This document shows positions 6,123 through 8,639 of a stretch of 8,639 bases of DNA, piece by piece; within the stretch, counting starts at the first letter, position 1, and the number at the start of each line of letters is the position of its first letter. The translations under genes were made by a program, and so were the position numbers. Below the pieces are notes generated by a model. It was not told where the DNA came from. It made no database searches and saw only the letters and a program-made list of their open reading frames with translations. The DNA is from CAYWTX01 sp964461295 (GTDB taxonomy: Bacteria > Planctomycetota > Phycisphaerae > SM23-33), in contig CAYWTX010000078.1 of NCBI GenBank assembly GCA_964461295.1, positions 1-8,639 on the forward strand. The letters are read 5' to 3'.

Positions 6123-7403
6123 ATGGTCGACATCAAGTTGGTCCGCGAGAATCCCGACACGTTCATCGAGGCGGCGCGCGTGAAGAAGGTGCCCGCCGAC
6201 ATCCCCGCCCTGCTCGACGTGGATCGCCGGCTCCTCAAGACGCGCCAGGAACTCCAGGACGTCCGCACCGCCCAGAACGCCGCCAGCAAGAAGATCGCCC
6301 AACTCAAGGGCGACGACAAGCAGGCCGCCATCGCCGAAGTGGGGTCCCTGAAGGCCCGCGTGAAGGAGCTCGAAGCCGCGGCCGCCGAACTGCAACCCAG
6401 GTTCGACGAGCTCATGCTGCTGGTGGCGCAGCCGCCCGCGCCGGAGGTGCCTTTCGGCGCCGACGACACCGAAAACGTGGTCGTCCGCACGGTGGGCCAA
6501 GTGCGGCAGTTCGACTTCGAGCCCAAGGACCACGTCCAGCTCGGCGAGGCGCTGGACATCATCGACATCCCGCGCGGCGTGAAACTGGCCGGCAGCCGAA
6601 ACTACGTCCTCAAGGGCGACGGCGCCCGCCTCCACCAGGCCGTGCTGCGCCTCGCCGTCGACGTCATGGTGCGGCGCGGGTACACGCTGATGACCGTGCC
6701 CGTGCTCGTCAACGAGTCGGTCATGTACGGCACCGGGTATTTCCCGCTGGGGCGCGACCAGGCCTACCTCGCCGAACGCGACGGCCAGGCCCTCGTCGGC
6801 ACGGCCGAGGTGCCCGTCACCGCCTATTACTGCGACGAGGTGCTCGACGAGGCCGCCCTGCCGAAGAAATACGTCGCCCTGTCCACGTGCTTCCGCCGCG
6901 AAGCCGGGGCCGCCGGGAAGGACACCACCGGCCTGTACCGCATCCACGTCTTCGACAAGGTCGAGCAGGTGATCGTCGGCCCGGCCGACGAGGAGATCAG
7001 CCGCCAGTTCCACGCCGAGATCGTCGCCAACGCCGAGGCGGTGCTGCACGCGCTGGAACTGCCCTACCGCGTCGTGAACGTGTGCACGGGCGACCTCGGC
7101 CAGGGGCAGGTGCAGAAGTTCGACATCGAGACGTGGATGCCCTCCCGCAAGGGCTACGGCGAGACGCACTCCGCCAGCCGGTTCCACGAATTCCAGGCCC
7201 GCCGGTTGAACCTCCGCTACCGCGACGCCAAGGCAGCGATACGGTTCTGCCACACGCTGAACAACACGGTGATCGCCAGCCCGCGCATCCTCATCTCGCT
7301 GCTGGAACTCCACCAGCAGCCCGACGGCGGCATCGCCATTCCGCCCGCCCTGCGCCCCTACATGGGCGGCCAGGAACGGATCGAACCCAAGCGGCAGGAA
7401 TGA
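6123..7403 (+). CDS. serS: seryl-tRNA synthetase (class II)
   Basis: A 426-residue cytoplasmic enzyme that activates serine with ATP and charges tRNA-Ser (and tRNA-Sec where present). Length and layout are normal for bacterial SerRS. Residues about 1-105 form the tRNA-binding helical hairpin (DIKLVRENPDTF, then long Lys/Glu/Ala-rich helices). The catalytic domain carries GTAEVP (226-231) with the serine-binding T-x-E; motif 2 CFRREAGAAGKDTTGLYR (256-273) followed by FDKVE (277-281); ETHSASRFHEFQARRLNLRYR (about 348-368); and motif 3 around R388 in NNTVIASPRILISLLE (380-395), then RPYMGG near the C terminus. The usual GSGLAVGR-type motif 3 is replaced by NNTVIASPR, with Arg and the following Glu kept. 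The start is set by AAGGAA (6111-6116), six bases before ATG 6123. A weak extended -10 (TGGTATACA, 6070-6078) at the edge of the upstream inverted repeat might contribute a promoter. Tandem stops TGA-TAA end the gene. Confidence 0.97.
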   Translation: MVDIKLVRENPDTFIEAARVKKVPADIPALLDVDRRLLKTRQELQDVRTAQNAASKKIAQLKGDDKQAAIAEVGSLKARVKELEAAAAELQPRFDELMLLVAQPPAPEVPFGADDTENVVVRTVGQVRQFDFEPKDHVQLGEALDIIDIPRGVKLAGSRNYVLKGDGARLHQAVLRLAVDVMVRRGYTLMTVPVLVNESVMYGTGYFPLGRDQAYLAERDGQALVGTAEVPVTAYYCDEVLDEAALPKKYVALSTCFRREAGAAGKDTTGLYRIHVFDKVEQVIVGPADEEISRQFHAEIVANAEAVLHALELPYRVVNVCTGDLGQGQVQKFDIETWMPSRKGYGETHSASRFHEFQARRLNLRYRDAKAAIRFCHTLNNTVIASPRILISLLELHQQPDGGIAIPPALRPYMGGQERIEPKRQE

Positions 7404-7436
7404 TAAGTGTCAAGTGCTGGATGAGCTGGCGCTTCT

Positions 7437-7454
7437 CCGCGAACCCTTTCGCGG
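7437..7454 (+). terminator. hairpin downstream of serS, possible terminator
   Basis: CCGCGAA (7437-7443) and TTCGCGG (7448-7454) form a perfect 7-bp stem with the 4-base loop CCCT, 33 bases after the serS stop. Position fits a transcript 3' end, but the downstream sequence (CGGGGTGC) has no T-run, so it would be a non-canonical terminator or a 3'-stabilising stem. Confidence 0.4.
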
Positions 7455-7481
7455 CGGGGTGCATGTCCGCGGTTGCGTCGC

Positions 7482-7529
7482 CTCTTCAGCCTGAAGGGCT
7501 GACAGACGACAGCCCTTCAGGCTGAAGAG
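7482..7529. repeat. perfect 20-bp inverted repeat with 8-base loop
   Basis: The arm at 7482-7501 is the exact reverse complement of the arm at 7510-7529, with ACAGACGA (7502-7509) between them. Each arm also contains a near-palindrome (CTTCAGCCTGAAG at 7484-7496 and CTTCAGGCTGAAG at 7515-7527 before and after the loop), so the unit can form one long stem or two small ones. The form resembles REP/REPIN-type palindromes. A terminator role is possible by position, but there is no T-tract. Confidence 0.8.
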
Positions 7530-7592
7530 CAGACACCGGCGCGCCAGGCAGGTGGGCAAAGCGGTACCGTTGTTCGTTTGCCGCACTTCGAC

Positions 7593-7727
7593 CGGTAAGT
7601 GGTCGTGCAAGAACAACTGGACTAATTGCCTCTGGTGGAACAGGCTTTCCAACCTGTTCCGTACAGCCTGGAAAGGCTGTGCCGCCAGCAGAAATGCTTT
7701 CAGTTATCCTTGCACGGTCGCTAACCG
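7593..7727. repeat. nested imperfect inverted repeat; candidate structured RNA or MITE-like element
   Basis: The outer arms are 7593-7617 and 7703-7727, matching at 19 of 25 positions; three of the six mismatches (left-arm positions 7600, 7602 and 7603) would be G-U pairs in plus-strand RNA. The core CGTGCAAG (7604-7611) / CTTGCACG (7709-7716) is perfect. Inside, the 18-base arms 7633-7650 and 7670-7687 match at 15 of 18. The interior can alternatively form two compact hairpins: GGAACAGG (7637-7644) with CCTGTTCC (7653-7660), and ACAGCCT (7663-7669) with AGGCTGT (7674-7680) around a GGAA loop. The element lies in locally GC-poorer DNA. It may be a small mobile palindrome, a remnant of one, or an RNA with alternative folds; none is proven. 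Confidence 0.6.
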
Positions 7728-7774
7728 AATCCCCAGGAACCCGGCAACGGCGCTACAGCGTCTGAATGACATAT

Positions 7775-7845
7775 GTTAGAGAAGCTGGCGCTCCATCAAT
7801 GCCCCAACTGCAAAGGGGCCTCGAAGGAGCGCCAGCTTCTCCTAC
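7775..7845. repeat. inverted repeat with 16-bp perfect core and nested inner hairpin
   Basis: The arms 7775-7794 and 7826-7845 match at 18 of 20 positions, including an uninterrupted 16-base core (7779-7794 with 7826-7841) around GAGAAGCTGGCGCTCC. The 31-base loop holds a second stem, GCCCC (7801-7805) with GGGGC (7815-7819). It lies 35 bases beyond the stop of the minus-strand DUF4139 gene, so it could end that transcript. On the minus strand no T-run follows the stem, so a repeat-element origin is equally likely. Confidence 0.75.
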
Positions 7846-7879
7846 TTAGCATTTCGCTATTGGCGTTCGTCGTCCGCGC

Positions 7880-8639
7880 CTACCAGGTATACTCAACCGT
7901 ATACGTGACGACGGTCTCCTTGTCCGGCTCGACCTTGACGTCGAAGGCGATGTTCCGGGCGTCCAGTTGCGTGAACTCGTGGCTCTTGGCTGTCACGCGC
8001 CACGTGCTCCAGCGGTAGAGCGGCTCCTTGATCCGCACCGTCACCGCTTCCTTCTTGTGGTTGCGGACCTTGACCTCGAAGCTCTCGCTCATCCAGTTGC
8101 GGCTGGTCTCGACCTTGAAGTCCGTCTGCTTCCGCTCGCCGACGACGTCGAAGGCGTTGCCGATGTACAGCGACACGTCCTCGTCCTTGGGCGTGTGGTC
8201 GATCTTCTCCTCGCCCACGAATTCCATCGCCTTGTCGGCCTGGTCCTGCTTGTAGACGCGCACCTTCCCCGCCGGCAGCGGCATGCCGAGCTTGTTCTTC
8301 TCGGAGTTCCTGAACTCGATGAACACGTTGACCTTCTTCTCGCTGGTCACGCCGTAGCTGCGGTCGGTGTACCGCCCGCCGTACCACCGGAACTGCCGAC
8401 CCAGCGGCTGGTACAGGTACTTCTTGTCCACCTTCACGCCCCGCGCCGGGGCGAACATCTCAAGCTGCTTCATCTCGTTGTTCGCGACCGTGCTCGGCCG
8501 CGGCAGCGTGTACATGTGGTACTCGAAGAAGGCCTTCTCCTCCATCGGGGGCGGCTCGGCGTTGACGAGCCCGCCCTTCATGAGCATTTCCCTGCCCTCT
8601 ATCGGCTGCGGGGGCTGGACGCGCCGCACGTCGCCGGCG
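7880..8639 (-). CDS. DUF4139 domain-containing protein, C-terminal part (5' end outside window)
   Basis: The minus-strand frame is open to the right edge and ends at TAG (7882-7880), giving about 252 residues of an incomplete protein. The sequence fits the C-terminal part of DUF4139: FEYHMYTLPRPSTVANNE, a strand-rich stretch VNVFIEFRNSEKNKLG followed by MPLPAGKVRVYKQD, then FVGEEKIDHTPKDEDVSLYIGNAFDVVGER (shown only as the diagnostic block at about 8110-8215), and a final beta-sandwich with ETVVTYTVEYTW. The LPAGKVRVY, IDHTPKDE and GNAFDV blocks are family hallmarks. Complete proteins usually have an N-terminal DUF4140 or linker region and a signal peptide, which would be outside the window. 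The molecular function of the family is not established. An internal GTG at 8629 is not credible as a start because the family sequence continues upstream. The gene converges with serS across the palindrome island. Confidence 0.88.
   Translation of the reverse strand, partial: AGDVRRVQPPQPIEGREMLMKGGLVNAEPPPMEEKAFFEYHMYTLPRPSTVANNEMKQLEMFAPARGVKVDKKYLYQPLGRQFRWYGGRYTDRSYGVTSEKKVNVFIEFRNSEKNKLGMPLPAGKVRVYKQDQADKAMEFVGEEKIDHTPKDEDVSLYIGNAFDVVGERKQTDFKVETSRNWMSESFEVKVRNHKKEAVTVRIKEPLYRWSTWRVTAKSHEFTQLDARNIAFDVKVEPDKETVVTYTVEYTW

Larger units (their letters stand above)
7404..7879. other. intergenic palindrome-rich island between convergent genes
   Basis: These 476 bases contain no reading frame with protein-like composition, start signal or family resemblance on either strand. 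Instead they hold at least four strong inverted repeats, listed separately. The central part (about 7570-7780) is visibly less GC-rich than the genes on both sides. A 10-base word AGCTGGCGCT occurs at 7424-7433 and again at 7783-7792 inside the last palindrome. Transcripts of serS and of the DUF4139 gene both end in or next to this stretch, so some hairpins may terminate transcription, but none is followed by a T-tract. No tRNA cloverleaf or transposase remnant was found. Confidence 0.7.

Noticed and set aside
5916..7313. A 465-codon minus-strand frame opposite serS, ending with a heptapeptide-like SYQLPAS pattern
   Set aside because: The periodic peptide is only the translation of the 7-nt DNA repeat at 6026-6073 (three units make seven codons); the rest is antisense to a clear serS.
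7552..7779. A 75-codon plus-strand frame in the palindrome island
   Set aside because: It runs through several stems, has no ribosome binding site and no protein-like pattern; the inverted repeats explain the sequence better.
7404..7879. tRNA or CRISPR array in the long gap after serS
   Set aside because: No cloverleaf with a T-loop TTCRANY signature was found, and the repeats are unrelated inverted pairs, not regularly spaced direct repeats.
7886..7905. Short inverted repeat GTATAC / GTATAC near 7886-7904
   Set aside because: It lies inside the final codons of the DUF4139 gene and GTATAC is self-palindromic, so it is likely incidental to coding sequence.
7773..8018. An 81-codon plus-strand frame at the island edge
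   Set aside because: Most of it is antisense to the DUF4139 coding region and no start signal is visible.

Overview
High-GC window with six protein-coding genes, two of them cut by the window edges, plus an unusually palindrome-rich non-coding fraction. The mix of DUF4159 proteins, an alpha/alpha-toroid 'prenyltransferase-like' repeat protein fused to DUF4159, a GH78-type rhamnosidase and a DUF4139 protein, all in GC-rich DNA, suggests a planctomycete-like bacterium (Planctomycetota or a relative). This is an inference from gene content, not a proof.

Layout. 1-145 (+) is the C-terminal tail of one DUF4159 protein. 129-2660 (+) is a large exported toroid-repeat plus double-DUF4159 protein, probably its operon partner. 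2753-5086 (-) is a family GH78 alpha-L-rhamnosidase, convergent with the previous gene. 5087-5235 is a divergent promoter region with a symmetric TATCATA -10 element and a perfect 9-bp-arm hairpin in the forward leader. 5236-5901 (+) is a single-pass membrane-anchored protein of unknown function. 5901-6069 is a long inverted repeat built from degenerate 7-nt units (AGCTTCC/AGCTACC and the complement). 6123-7403 (+) is seryl-tRNA synthetase (serS). 7404-7879 has no credible gene but holds at least four strong inverted repeats. 7880-8639 (-) is the C-terminal part of a DUF4139 protein that enters from the right edge.

Functional picture. The two DUF4159 genes probably act together in the cell envelope. 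The rhamnosidase is a stand-alone carbohydrate-degrading gene; no transporter or regulator is visible beside it. serS is the only universal housekeeping gene and is bracketed by structured repeats on both sides.

I found no defence system, CRISPR array, transposase, tRNA or rRNA. The best candidates for something undescribed are the non-coding elements: the heptamer-built inverted repeat upstream of serS, and the palindrome island downstream of it. In the island, one 135-nt element has nested stems and several mismatches that would be G-U pairs in RNA.
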